This document shows, in pieces, positions 17,203-25,468 of a stretch of 64,000 bases of DNA. Positions within the stretch are counted from its first letter, which is position 1. Every line of letters starts with the position of its first letter. The notes below the pieces were generated by a model. It had not been told where the DNA came from. It saw only the letters and a list, made by a program, of their open reading frames with translations, and did not search any database. The position numbers and the translations under genes were made by a program. Origin of the DNA: Photobacterium ganghwense (lineage in GTDB: Bacteria > Pseudomonadota > Gammaproteobacteria > Enterobacterales > Vibrionaceae); the NCBI RefSeq assembly GCF_003025595.1, contig NZ_PYMI01000010.1, positions 1 to 64,000 of the forward strand, written 5' to 3'.

Positions 17203-18705
17203 TTAGCCCTCCCTGGTGACGCGCATCACTTCTTCGAGGGTTGTGATCCCGGCTTTGACTTTCGCCAGCCCGTCATCACGAATACTCGGGGTATGGGCCC
17301 GAATGGCTTTTTCAATTGCCATTTCACCGGCATCGGCGTGAATCAGCTCCTGCACTTTTTCATCTACCAGCAACAGCTCGTGAATCCCGGTCCGACCGCG
17401 ATAACCTTTGGCATTACAGGCTTCACAGCCACCGGCATGGTACAGGGTTAAAGGGTCAGTCGGTGCCAGGCCAAACAATTTCTTCTGCTCGGCATCCGCT
17501 TCGTACGGCTGGCGGCATTTCGGACACAGGGTCCGGACCAGACGCTGGGCCAGTACCCCCAGCAGTGACGACGACACCAGAAACGGCTCAATCCCCATAT
17601 CGCGCAGACGGGTGATCGCACCGACCGCGGTATTGGTGTGCAGGGTCGACATCACCATGTGACCGGTGAGGGATGCCTGCACCGCAATGGAAGCGGTTTC
17701 CAGGTCACGGATTTCCCCGACCATCACCACATCCGGGTCCTGACGCAAAATGGCACGCAGGCCCCGGGCAAACGTCATGTCAACTTTCGGGTTAACCTGG
17801 GTCTGGCCGATGCCGTCGATATCAAATTCAATCGGGTCTTCGACCGTCAGGATATTGCGCTCGTGCCCGTTAAGTTCCTGCAGGCCGGCATACAAGGTGG
17901 TCGATTTACCCGAACCGGTCGGGCCGGTGACCAGAATAATACCGTGCGGACGCTCAATCAGGCGGCGGAAACTGGCATGGTTGGCAGGGGTCATCCCAAG
18001 GCTGTGCAGATCCAGACGGGTGGCATTTTTGTCCAGCAGACGCAGTACCACACGTTCACCGTGCGATGACGGCATGGTCGATACCCGCACATCCACCGCC
18101 CGGCCACCGATCCGCAGAGAAATCCGGCCATCTTGCGGCACCCGTTTTTCCGCGATATCAAGGCGCGCCATTACCTTAATCCGCGACACCAGCAAAGGAG
18201 CCAGCTTGCGGCTTGGCTGCAGCACCTCACGCAGCACACCGTCCACCCGGAAACGGATGGACAGCGCTTTCTCGAACGTTTCGATATGGATATCCGACGC
18301 CGCTTCCTTGATGGCTTCTGCCAGCATGGCATTGATCAGTTTGATGATCGGCGCGTCGTCTTCGGACTCGAGTAAGTCCTCGGTTTCCGGCAGCTCCTCT
18401 GCCAGCGCAAAGAAATCATCGCTGTCGGAGCCGAGATCTTCCATCAGCTGACGGGCTTCCGATGAATCCCGCTGGTACGCTTCAGTCAGCTTGAGCTCAA
18501 ACGCTTTGTCGTCCAGCGGCTGGGGTGAGAAGCTTCGGCCTGTCACCCGGCGGATTTCCGCCAGCACCACCGCAGACAGAGTGCCGCCGTGATACAGGGT
18601 GATGCCCTGCTCACCCGCTTCCAGCACAACCCGGTGGCGCTTGGCAAAGGAGAACGGCAACCGCACCAGCGGTTGCATTTCACCTGACAGACTTGCCTCA
18701 GCCAT
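17203..18705 (-). CDS. gspE: Type II secretion ATPase E
   Basis: The 500-residue hexameric cytoplasmic ATPase that powers secretion. It has an N-terminal domain that binds GspL, Walker A GPTGSGKSTTLY, the Asp-box/Walker B region (RQDPDVVMVGEIRDLETA) and the His-box region. It also has the C-terminal four-cysteine zinc motif, CPKC...CEAC. The ATG overlaps the gspD stop by one base. Confidence 0.97.
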   Translation of the reverse strand: MAEASLSGEMQPLVRLPFSFAKRHRVVLEAGEQGITLYHGGTLSAVVLAEIRRVTGRSFSPQPLDDKAFELKLTEAYQRDSSEARQLMEDLGSDSDDFFALAEELPETEDLLESEDDAPIIKLINAMLAEAIKEAASDIHIETFEKALSIRFRVDGVLREVLQPSRKLAPLLVSRIKVMARLDIAEKRVPQDGRISLRIGGRAVDVRVSTMPSSHGERVVLRLLDKNATRLDLHSLGMTPANHASFRRLIERPHGIILVTGPTGSGKSTTLYAGLQELNGHERNILTVEDPIEFDIDGIGQTQVNPKVDMTFARGLRAILRQDPDVVMVGEIRDLETASIAVQASLTGHMVMSTLHTNTAVGAITRLRDMGIEPFLVSSSLLGVLAQRLVRTLCPKCRQPYEADAEQKKLFGLAPTDPLTLYHAGGCEACNAKGYRGRTGIHELLLVDEKVQELIHADAGEMAIEKAIRAHTPSIRDDGLAKVKAGITTLEEVMRVTREG

Positions 18706-20720
18706 TACTGAACCTCCTCCAGCTGCGCCACGAAGGCACGGACTTCCGGCGGCAGCGAAATATCACTGCCGTACTTCGGCAATACCGGCACCTTGGCGTC
18801 CGGCATCAGCTTCAGCCCTTTGTCCGCCCGGTACAGCTGCTCAGCACGGATATAGTTGTATTTCCGCTGGGTCAGGCCATCGGCGGTCACGCCATCACGG
18901 ATAATGGTCGGCTTGATGAACACCATCAGGTTAGTTTTCCCCTTGGTGGTGTTGGTGGACTTGAACAGGTGGCCCAGAATCGGAATATCACCCAGCAGCG
19001 GTATTTTCTGCTCGTTCTCATTGACCTGATCCTGAATCAGGCCACCCAGCACAATCATCTGGCCGTCTTTCACCAGCACGGACGTGGTCAGCTGACGCTT
19101 GGAGAAGCGAACGTCCACGGCCCCGTTGGCCCCGAGCACGTTGGACACTTCCTGCTCAATTTTCAGCTGCACCGAGTCCCCTTCGTTGATCTGCGGTGTC
19201 ACATTCAGCTTGATCCCCACTTCCTTACGCTCGACGGTCTGGAACGGGTTATCGTTGTTGGCGCTGGAGGTCGAACCGGTCACCACCGGCACTTCCTCAC
19301 CGACAATGAAGGATGCTTCGCCGTTGTCCATCACCGTGATACTTGGCGATGACAGGATGTTGGAATGGCGGTCAGAGGCCACGGCATTGATCAGCATGGT
19401 CCAGTCGCCCATCACGATCCCCAGCGCGGCGCCGTTGACGCCACCCAGCACGCTGGCCAGGGTACTGAAGTCACCGTCTTCTCTGATAGTACGGGTCTGC
19501 TCGATACCGTTGGCATCAATGTAGGTTTCGGTACGGGTCGTTTCCTTGGCTTCTTCCAGACCGACCGCATACTGGGAAATCGGCACGCCGGAGTTACCGA
19601 ACTGAATCACGCCGCCGTCCGTCGACCCCCACTGCACCCCGAAGTTCAGGCCGTCACCTTCCGACAGCTCCACAATCATCGCTTCAATCAGCACCTGCGC
19701 ACGACGGATATCCAACTGGGCAATGATGTTTTCCAGCGCCCGCATAATATCCGGCGGCGCCGTCAGAATCAGGGCGTTGGTTTCAACGTGGGCGGAAATC
19801 ATGACATCAGCTTTACCGACCGGCGGGGTCTTGGCATTGCCCTGTTTTTCCGCCTGCAGGTTATCCGACACGCCCTTGAGCACATCCACCATGTCTTCTG
19901 CATTGGCGTACTTGAGGTAGACCACCCGGTTGTTTCCGGACGAGGCCATTTCTTTATCCAGCTGGCGAATCAGGCGTTTCAGGCGGTTACGCACCTGCGG
20001 GTCACCAGACAGCAGCACCGCGTTGGTGCGATCGTCAGCCACCAGCTTCGGCTGGAGGAATTCCGGGGTAGACTTGGCATCGGCGGTCTTGTTCAGCGCT
20101 TCCACGACCCGCACCATTTCGGCGGCCGAAGCATTACGCAGCTCGACAACATCGATCTCTTTATCACCGGCACGGTCCACCCGCTCGATGATTTCAGCCA
20201 GGCGATTGACGGTCGCGGCGCGGCCGGTGATCATGATGATGTTCGCCGGGTCGTAGTGCACCACGTTACCGGCCCCGGCGTTGTCGTTCAGCTGGCGCAG
20301 CAGCGGCGACAGTTCACGTACCGAGACATTGCGCACGGCAATCACCCGGGTCACGACTTCATCACCTTTAACCCGACTGTCACCGACCACCGGAATGGCG
20401 GAGATTTTGGCATCTTTGTCGCGCACGACCTTGAGCACGCCGTTGTCCATTTCAACCACGGCAAAGCCGTACACTTCCAGAACATTCAGGAAGAACTGGT
20501 AGTACTGTTCATCGTTGAGCAAATCGTAACTGCGAACATTCACCTGGCCGCGCACAGCCGGGTCGACGATAATCGTTTTCTGTAGATTCCGGCCGACAAT
20601 ATTGATGAATTCCTGTATATCGGTCCCTTTAAAACTGGCGCTAAACTCGCTGGCCATTGCCGAGCTGCACAACAAGCTGCCCGCCAGCCAGAGGGCACTT
20701 TTACCCATCCATTTTTTCAC
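18705..20720 (-). CDS. gspD: Type II secretion outer-membrane secretin D
   Basis: A 671-residue precursor with signal peptide MKKWMGKSALWLAGSLLCSSAMA. The N0-N3 periplasmic domains follow (N0 begins FSASFKGTDIQEFINIVGRNL), then the C-terminal secretin domain (VPVVTGSTSSANNDN..., VLGGLIQDQ) and a short S-domain-like tail. Fifteen copies form the outer-membrane gate. Length and domain order match V. cholerae EpsD. Confidence 0.97.
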   Translation of the reverse strand: MKKWMGKSALWLAGSLLCSSAMASEFSASFKGTDIQEFINIVGRNLQKTIIVDPAVRGQVNVRSYDLLNDEQYYQFFLNVLEVYGFAVVEMDNGVLKVVRDKDAKISAIPVVGDSRVKGDEVVTRVIAVRNVSVRELSPLLRQLNDNAGAGNVVHYDPANIIMITGRAATVNRLAEIIERVDRAGDKEIDVVELRNASAAEMVRVVEALNKTADAKSTPEFLQPKLVADDRTNAVLLSGDPQVRNRLKRLIRQLDKEMASSGNNRVVYLKYANAEDMVDVLKGVSDNLQAEKQGNAKTPPVGKADVMISAHVETNALILTAPPDIMRALENIIAQLDIRRAQVLIEAMIVELSEGDGLNFGVQWGSTDGGVIQFGNSGVPISQYAVGLEEAKETTRTETYIDANGIEQTRTIREDGDFSTLASVLGGVNGAALGIVMGDWTMLINAVASDRHSNILSSPSITVMDNGEASFIVGEEVPVVTGSTSSANNDNPFQTVERKEVGIKLNVTPQINEGDSVQLKIEQEVSNVLGANGAVDVRFSKRQLTTSVLVKDGQMIVLGGLIQDQVNENEQKIPLLGDIPILGHLFKSTNTTKGKTNLMVFIKPTIIRDGVTADGLTQRKYNYIRAEQLYRADKGLKLMPDAKVPVLPKYGSDISLPPEVRAFVAQLEEVQ

Positions 20721-20758
20721 ACAAAACTCCTGCGCTATCGCATGTTCGCCTTGAGCCG

Positions 20759-21688
20759 CTATTGCAGCTCAATATAAATATCATGTAGCTGACCGTCCCG
20801 CTCGACAGTCAGAGTAAAATCTGTGGCATTGGACAGCTCAGTCCACAGTTTGGCCATCACGGCCGGATCGGTCAGGTCGTTGCCGTTCAGGCTCACCGCC
20901 AGATCGTCGGCTTTCAGCCCCACCGCATCAAACAGCGCACGGTCTTTGCCCGGATTCACCCGGTAACCAATCAGGTTGCCGTCACGCTGTACCTGAGACA
21001 GCCGGATATAGCTGAACAGGTTCTGCGGCTTTTCGAGAATCTCCTGCTTAATGCGACTCAAATCCGAGGCTGGTTCAGCGCCGGGTTCTGAGGCAGCAGG
21101 CTGAGCCGGCTCCGGAGCCGGACGTTGACGCGCCACAGGAGCCGGAGTGGCGACTGAGGCGGACTTGCCGAAATCGACACCGTCCAGCATCAGGGTTTCA
21201 TCCCGGCCGCTGTTACGGATAATCACCCTGTCAGCAAACACGGCCTGCAACGTGGCCCGCGTACCGTCGATGACCTCGCCGATACCGTAGGTGTTCTGTT
21301 TCCCCTGATTGGTGATTACCGCCAGCGCGGTATGCGGGTTGGAGCTGGCCACCAGCCCCACCAGCGTCAGCCGCAGCTTGGTCTGCGGAGCATCCTTCTG
21401 CACCGGTTGCTTCGGCGCTACTACCGGCGTATCCGCCTGATAGCGCCCAAACAAGTTCATGGCCAGCACATCGGAAACATTGCCTTTTTCTTGTCCCGAC
21501 GACGCGGGGGCGACTGGCGTCGCTTGCCAGCGCACAGGCTGCGGTGCCGGCTGCACAGCGGCCCAGATCATGCGACCCAGCACCCAGGCAAGAATCACGA
21601 CCAAAAACCAGGTCAGGAAACGGGTCAGTGATGTTACGGAGAACCAGCGTTTAGACTGCAATGTCCCCATCCAATTTGCTGCTACCAT
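20759..21688 (-). CDS. gspC: Type II secretion protein C
   Basis: First gene of the gsp operon. The 309-residue bitopic inner-membrane protein has a cytoplasmic start, a membrane helix at about 24-44, a homology-region domain that touches the secretin N0 domain (about 75-175, from VLAMNLFGRYQ) and a C-terminal PDZ-type domain (about 210-309, with NLIGYRVNPGKDRALFDAVGL). A proline- and alanine-rich linker (about 180-205) joins the two. The start ATG has only a weak ribosome site; a second ATG at residue 7 is possible. Confidence 0.94.
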   Translation of the reverse strand: MVAANWMGTLQSKRWFSVTSLTRFLTWFLVVILAWVLGRMIWAAVQPAPQPVRWQATPVAPASSGQEKGNVSDVLAMNLFGRYQADTPVVAPKQPVQKDAPQTKLRLTLVGLVASSNPHTALAVITNQGKQNTYGIGEVIDGTRATLQAVFADRVIIRNSGRDETLMLDGVDFGKSASVATPAPVARQRPAPEPAQPAASEPGAEPASDLSRIKQEILEKPQNLFSYIRLSQVQRDGNLIGYRVNPGKDRALFDAVGLKADDLAVSLNGNDLTDPAVMAKLWTELSNATDFTLTVERDGQLHDIYIELQ

Positions 21689-21879
21689 GAAACGTCCATC
21701 GTCCTGCGGAAATAAAGTAAAGGCCAGTTACCGGGCCGGACTACACAGGATACCGTTAGAAGCTAAAAACGGCACCGTTAAATACTAAAATGATCACATA
21801 ATACCAAAAGAGATCACGGAAAATTTATATCTACTATCAATACACTAGCCATTAAGTGTCATTTATTCCCCAGATTATC

Positions 21880-21910
21880 GTTGAAATCTGAGTACCTTAT
21901 CACCATCTAT
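21880..21910 (+). promoter_or_regulatory. Sigma-32-like heat-shock promoter before hslR
   Basis: GTTGAAA (21880-21886) and CACCATCT (21901-21908) are separated by 14 bp. They match the heat-shock consensus CTTGAAA-N13-15-CCCCATNT at 12 of 15 positions. It lies 75 bp before the Hsp15 gene, which fits its known heat induction. Confidence 0.55.
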
Positions 21911-21983
21911 TTACTCTCAACGCCTGCTGACGCCGTGTCGGCATTGTGGTACTTTTAGCGCCCTTTGGGGTAAGGAGCAGACA

Positions 21984-22394
21984 GTGGGCCAACATCAGTC
22001 CAATTCTGACAACCTACAGGTCCGTCTGGATAAATGGTTATGGGCGGCACGCTTTTACAAAACCCGTTCACTTGCCCGCAACATGGTTGACGGCGGCAAA
22101 GTGCAATACAACGGACAACGCTCCAAGCCCAGCAAGCTGGTCGAAGTCGGTGCCGAAATCCGGTTGCGTCAGGGCAATGAGGAAAAAACCGTCATTGTTG
22201 AGCAGCTATCGGATACACGCCGCGGTGCGCCAGAAGCACAAACCCTGTATCGGGAGACAGCCGACAGCATCAAGAAGCGTGAAGAACACACTCAGATGCG
22301 CAAGCTCCATGCCTTTGGCAGCCCGAGTCCGGACAAGCGTCCGGATAAAAAACAGCGACGCGATATAATTAAGTTTAAAAGTAATTCCAATTAA
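21984..22394 (+). CDS. hslR: Ribosome-associated heat-shock protein Hsp15
   Basis: A 136-residue RNA-binding protein with an S4 domain at about residues 12-58 (VRLDKWLWAARFYKTRSLARN). It rescues stalled 50S subunits that carry peptidyl-tRNA after heat shock. The C-terminal third is highly basic. The start is GTG, preceded by AAGGAGC at good spacing. It is followed 95 bp later by hslO, as in E. coli. Confidence 0.94.
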   Translation: MGQHQSNSDNLQVRLDKWLWAARFYKTRSLARNMVDGGKVQYNGQRSKPSKLVEVGAEIRLRQGNEEKTVIVEQLSDTRRGAPEAQTLYRETADSIKKREEHTQMRKLHAFGSPSPDKRPDKKQRRDIIKFKSNSN

Positions 22395-22489
22395 TGGCAT
22401 TAGGTCATCATAACGGCCGATAGTTTCGTTACGATGGCGAAAGTGATGCAAATGTTGGCGATTGACCTTCTGCTGGAGAAAACAAGCTA

Positions 22490-23368
22490 ATGACAAAAGA
22501 CAGTCTATACCGTTACCTGTTTGACGGTGTGTCCGTACGTGGTGAACTGGTTCAGCTGAGCGAAACTTATCAGCAAATCATTTCCAGCAAGGAATACCCG
22601 GCACCGGTGAAAACCCTGCTGGGCGAACTGCTGGTGACCACCAGCCTGCTGACCGCGACCCTGAAGTTTGAAGGCTCGATCACTGTGCAACTGCAAGGTG
22701 ACGGCCCGGTAAAACTGGCAGTGATCAACGGCGACCACGACCAGAAACTGCGTGGCGTTGCACGTTGGGAAGGTAATGTACCGGAAAGCGGCAACATCCA
22801 CGACCTGATGGGTAAAGGTCACCTGGTGATCACCATTACCCCAACAAAAGGCGAGCGCTACCAAGGCGTCGTTGGCCTGGAAGGCGACTCACTGGCAACC
22901 TGTCTGGAAGGGTACTTCGCAAACTCCGAACAGCTGCAAACCCGTATCTGGCTGCGCTCCGGCGAACTGAACGGTGAAGCGAAAGCGGCCGGTATGCTGC
23001 TGCAGATCCTGCCGGATGGTAAAGGCCATGAAGGGGATTTTGAGCACCTGGAGCAGCTGACAGAGACAGTGAAAGACGAAGAGCTGTTCGGCCTGGACGC
23101 GCAGGATGTACTGTACCGCCTGTACCACCAGGAAGAAGTGAAGCTGTTCGAACCGCAGGACGTGAGCTTCCATTGTGGCTGCTCCCGTGAGCGCAGCGCA
23201 TCAGCTATCGTTTCTATCGAGCGCAGCGAAATCGATCGCATCGTGGCAGAAGAGGGGAAAGTTTCCCTGCACTGTGACTACTGTGGCACAACGTATGACT
23301 TTGACAGCATTGATGTTGCTGCCCTGTTCGAACACGCCGCGAACGACACCAGTAAGCAGGTTCATTAA
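22490..23368 (+). CDS. hslO: Redox-regulated chaperone Hsp33
   Basis: A cytoplasmic holdase switched on by oxidation plus unfolding. The 292-residue protein has the C-terminal zinc switch intact: CGC (in FHCGCSRERS) and, about 30 residues later, CDYC (in LHCDYCGTTYDF). These give the CxC-x(27-32)-CxxC pattern that releases zinc on disulfide formation. The start follows GGAGAAAACAAGCT. A strong terminator follows the gene. Confidence 0.95.
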   Translation: MTKDSLYRYLFDGVSVRGELVQLSETYQQIISSKEYPAPVKTLLGELLVTTSLLTATLKFEGSITVQLQGDGPVKLAVINGDHDQKLRGVARWEGNVPESGNIHDLMGKGHLVITITPTKGERYQGVVGLEGDSLATCLEGYFANSEQLQTRIWLRSGELNGEAKAAGMLLQILPDGKGHEGDFEHLEQLTETVKDEELFGLDAQDVLYRLYHQEEVKLFEPQDVSFHCGCSRERSASAIVSIERSEIDRIVAEEGKVSLHCDYCGTTYDFDSIDVAALFEHAANDTSKQVH

Positions 23369-23402
23369 TTATCCCCTCTTATTAAGCCTGAAACATTCTT
23401 AC

Positions 23403-23431
23403 AAAAGCCGGATGACATCCGGCTTTTTTTC
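23403..23431 (+). terminator. Terminator after hslO
   Basis: AAAAGCCGGAT (23403-23413), GAC loop, ATCCGGCTTTT (23417-23427), then more T. Confidence 0.9.
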
Positions 23432-23687
23432 TACCTGAAGCACACTTTTCCCCGCCAGCTCGTAAGTCAATAACGCGCTAAATTACGCTTTTTTCAAGGA
23501 AAATATTAATTTTTAGGCCTAGCGCAAACGTTTTACATCAGGATAAAATAAAGGCCTACAATTACTCTAACTATTTTACTTAACCCTAACTTTTAAATGG
23601 TTAATTTTTGATAAACCTCCCTGAATTACCCCTTTAGGGTTGCTAGCATGGTCAACAGTTAAACAACATCTTACCCAAGGAGCACCT
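23432..23687 (+). other. A/T-rich leader and promoter region of pckA
   Basis: About 250 bp of A/T-rich DNA between the hslO terminator and pckA. I see no ORF, no clear RNA structure and no unambiguous -35/-10 pair. A CRP or stationary-phase promoter would be expected for pckA but is not convincing by eye. Confidence 0.4.
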
Positions 23688-25319
23688 ATGACCGTCATGA
23701 ACGTCGATAAAAAGGTTGCAAAAAATATCGACCTATCTCAATACGGTATCAGCAATGTTACAGAGGTGGTTCGTAACCCAAGTTATGAACTGCTATTTGA
23801 AGAAGAGACCAAGCCGGGCCTGGAGGGATACGAAAAAGGTATCGTTACTGAGCTGGGTGCCGTCGCCGTTGATACCGGTATTTTTACAGGTCGTTCACCA
23901 AAAGATAAGTTCATCGTCAAAGATGACACCACCAAAGATACCCTATGGTGGGCTGACCAGGGCGCCAACGACAACAAAGCGATCTCTCAGGAAGTCTGGC
24001 AGGATCTGAAACACCTGGTAACGAATCAACTATCTGGCAAGCGCCTGTTTGTGGTTGATGGTTACTGTGGTGCGAACCCGGACACCCGCCTGTGCATTCG
24101 TGTGATCACTGAAGTGGCCTGGCAGGCACACTTTGTGAAAAACATGTTCATCCGTCCAAGTGAAGAAGAGCTGGAAAACTTCGAGCCTGATTTCGTGGTC
24201 ATGAACGGTGCCAAATGCACCAACGATAAGTGGCAGGAGCAAGGTCTGAACTCTGAAAACTTCACCGTGTTCAACCTGACCGAGAAAATGCAGCTGATTG
24301 GCGGTACCTGGTACGGCGGCGAAATGAAGAAAGGTATGTTCGCAATGATGAACTACTTCCTGCCGCTGAAAGGCATTGCCTCAATGCACTGTTCCGCGAA
24401 CTTGGGTAAAGACGGTGACGTAGCGGTGTTCTTCGGCCTGTCCGGTACCGGTAAAACAACCCTGTCTACCGATCCGAAACGTGCCCTGATCGGTGATGAC
24501 GAGCACGGCTGGGATGACAACGGTGTATTCAACTTCGAAGGCGGTTGCTACGCGAAAACCATCAACCTGTCGAAAGAAGCAGAACCAGACATCTACAACG
24601 CGATCCGTCGCGATGCACTGCTAGAAAACGTAACGGTACGCAGCGACGGCTCTATCGACTTCGACGACAACTCGAAGACCGAAAATACCCGTGTGTCTTA
24701 CCCTATCTACCACATTGAAAACATCGTTAAGCCGGTCTCTAAAGGCGGTCACGCTAACAAAGTGATCTTCCTGTCTGCTGACGCATTCGGTGTGCTGCCT
24801 CCGGTGTCTAAACTGACGCCAGAGCAAACCAAATACCACTTCCTGTCAGGCTTCACTGCGAAACTGGCCGGTACTGAGCGCGGCATCACTGAGCCGACGC
24901 CAACCTTCTCAGCATGTTTCGGTAACGCGTTCCTGACGCTACACCCAACACAATACGCCGAAGTACTGGTTAAACGTATGGAAGCGGCAGGCGCTGAAGC
25001 CTACTTGGTCAACACCGGCTGGAACGGCACCGGCAAACGTATCTCAATTCAGGATACCCGCGGCATTATTGACGCAATTCTGGACGGCTCTATCGAGCAT
25101 GCCGAAACGAAGCACGTGCCGATCTTCAACCTGGAAGTACCGACGTCTCTGCCTGGCGTTGACCCAAGCATTCTGGACCCACGCGACACCTATGTGGATC
25201 CACTGCAGTGGGAAAGCAAAGCCAAAGATCTGGCAGAGCGCTTCATCAATAACTTCGAGAAGTACACGGATACTGCCGAAGGTTCGACGCTGGTTGCTGC
25301 AGGTCCTCAGCTGGACTAA
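23688..25319 (+). CDS. pckA: Phosphoenolpyruvate carboxykinase (ATP)
   Basis: Converts oxaloacetate and ATP to phosphoenolpyruvate, the first step of gluconeogenesis. The 543-residue protein shows the family motifs: TGRSPKDKFIV near the N-terminus, the P-loop FGLSGTGKTTLST, the metal-binding LIGDDEHGWDD and the adenine-contact region NTGWNGTGKR. The ATG at 23688 (MTVMNVDKK) has an AAGGAG site at ideal spacing; earlier in-frame starts do not. It is the usual neighbour of hslO in enteric and Vibrio genomes. Confidence 0.97.
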   Translation: MTVMNVDKKVAKNIDLSQYGISNVTEVVRNPSYELLFEEETKPGLEGYEKGIVTELGAVAVDTGIFTGRSPKDKFIVKDDTTKDTLWWADQGANDNKAISQEVWQDLKHLVTNQLSGKRLFVVDGYCGANPDTRLCIRVITEVAWQAHFVKNMFIRPSEEELENFEPDFVVMNGAKCTNDKWQEQGLNSENFTVFNLTEKMQLIGGTWYGGEMKKGMFAMMNYFLPLKGIASMHCSANLGKDGDVAVFFGLSGTGKTTLSTDPKRALIGDDEHGWDDNGVFNFEGGCYAKTINLSKEAEPDIYNAIRRDALLENVTVRSDGSIDFDDNSKTENTRVSYPIYHIENIVKPVSKGGHANKVIFLSADAFGVLPPVSKLTPEQTKYHFLSGFTAKLAGTERGITEPTPTFSACFGNAFLTLHPTQYAEVLVKRMEAAGAEAYLVNTGWNGTGKRISIQDTRGIIDAILDGSIEHAETKHVPIFNLEVPTSLPGVDPSILDPRDTYVDPLQWESKAKDLAERFINNFEKYTDTAEGSTLVAAGPQLD

Positions 25320-25344
25320 TCCGCAACGCGCCACAACCAATGCC

Positions 25345-25369
25345 AAGCCCCTCACACGAGGGGCTTTTT
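25345..25369 (+). terminator. Terminator after pckA
   Basis: AAGCCCCTC, ACAC loop, GAGGGGCTT followed by TTT. Confidence 0.85.
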
Positions 25370-25468
25370 CGTTGCCCGCTCGCCATTTCCGGCTGCCATA
25401 CTTGCAGCACAGGGTAATTTGCGCCCTAATATTAACCAGCCCACTCTTTTACTGCCTCAGGAGCCCAC

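Noticed and set aside
19365..20585. A 406-codon open frame opposite gspD
   Set aside because: It is the antisense frame of a GC-rich conserved gene; His/Gln/Arg-rich shadow with no ribosome site.
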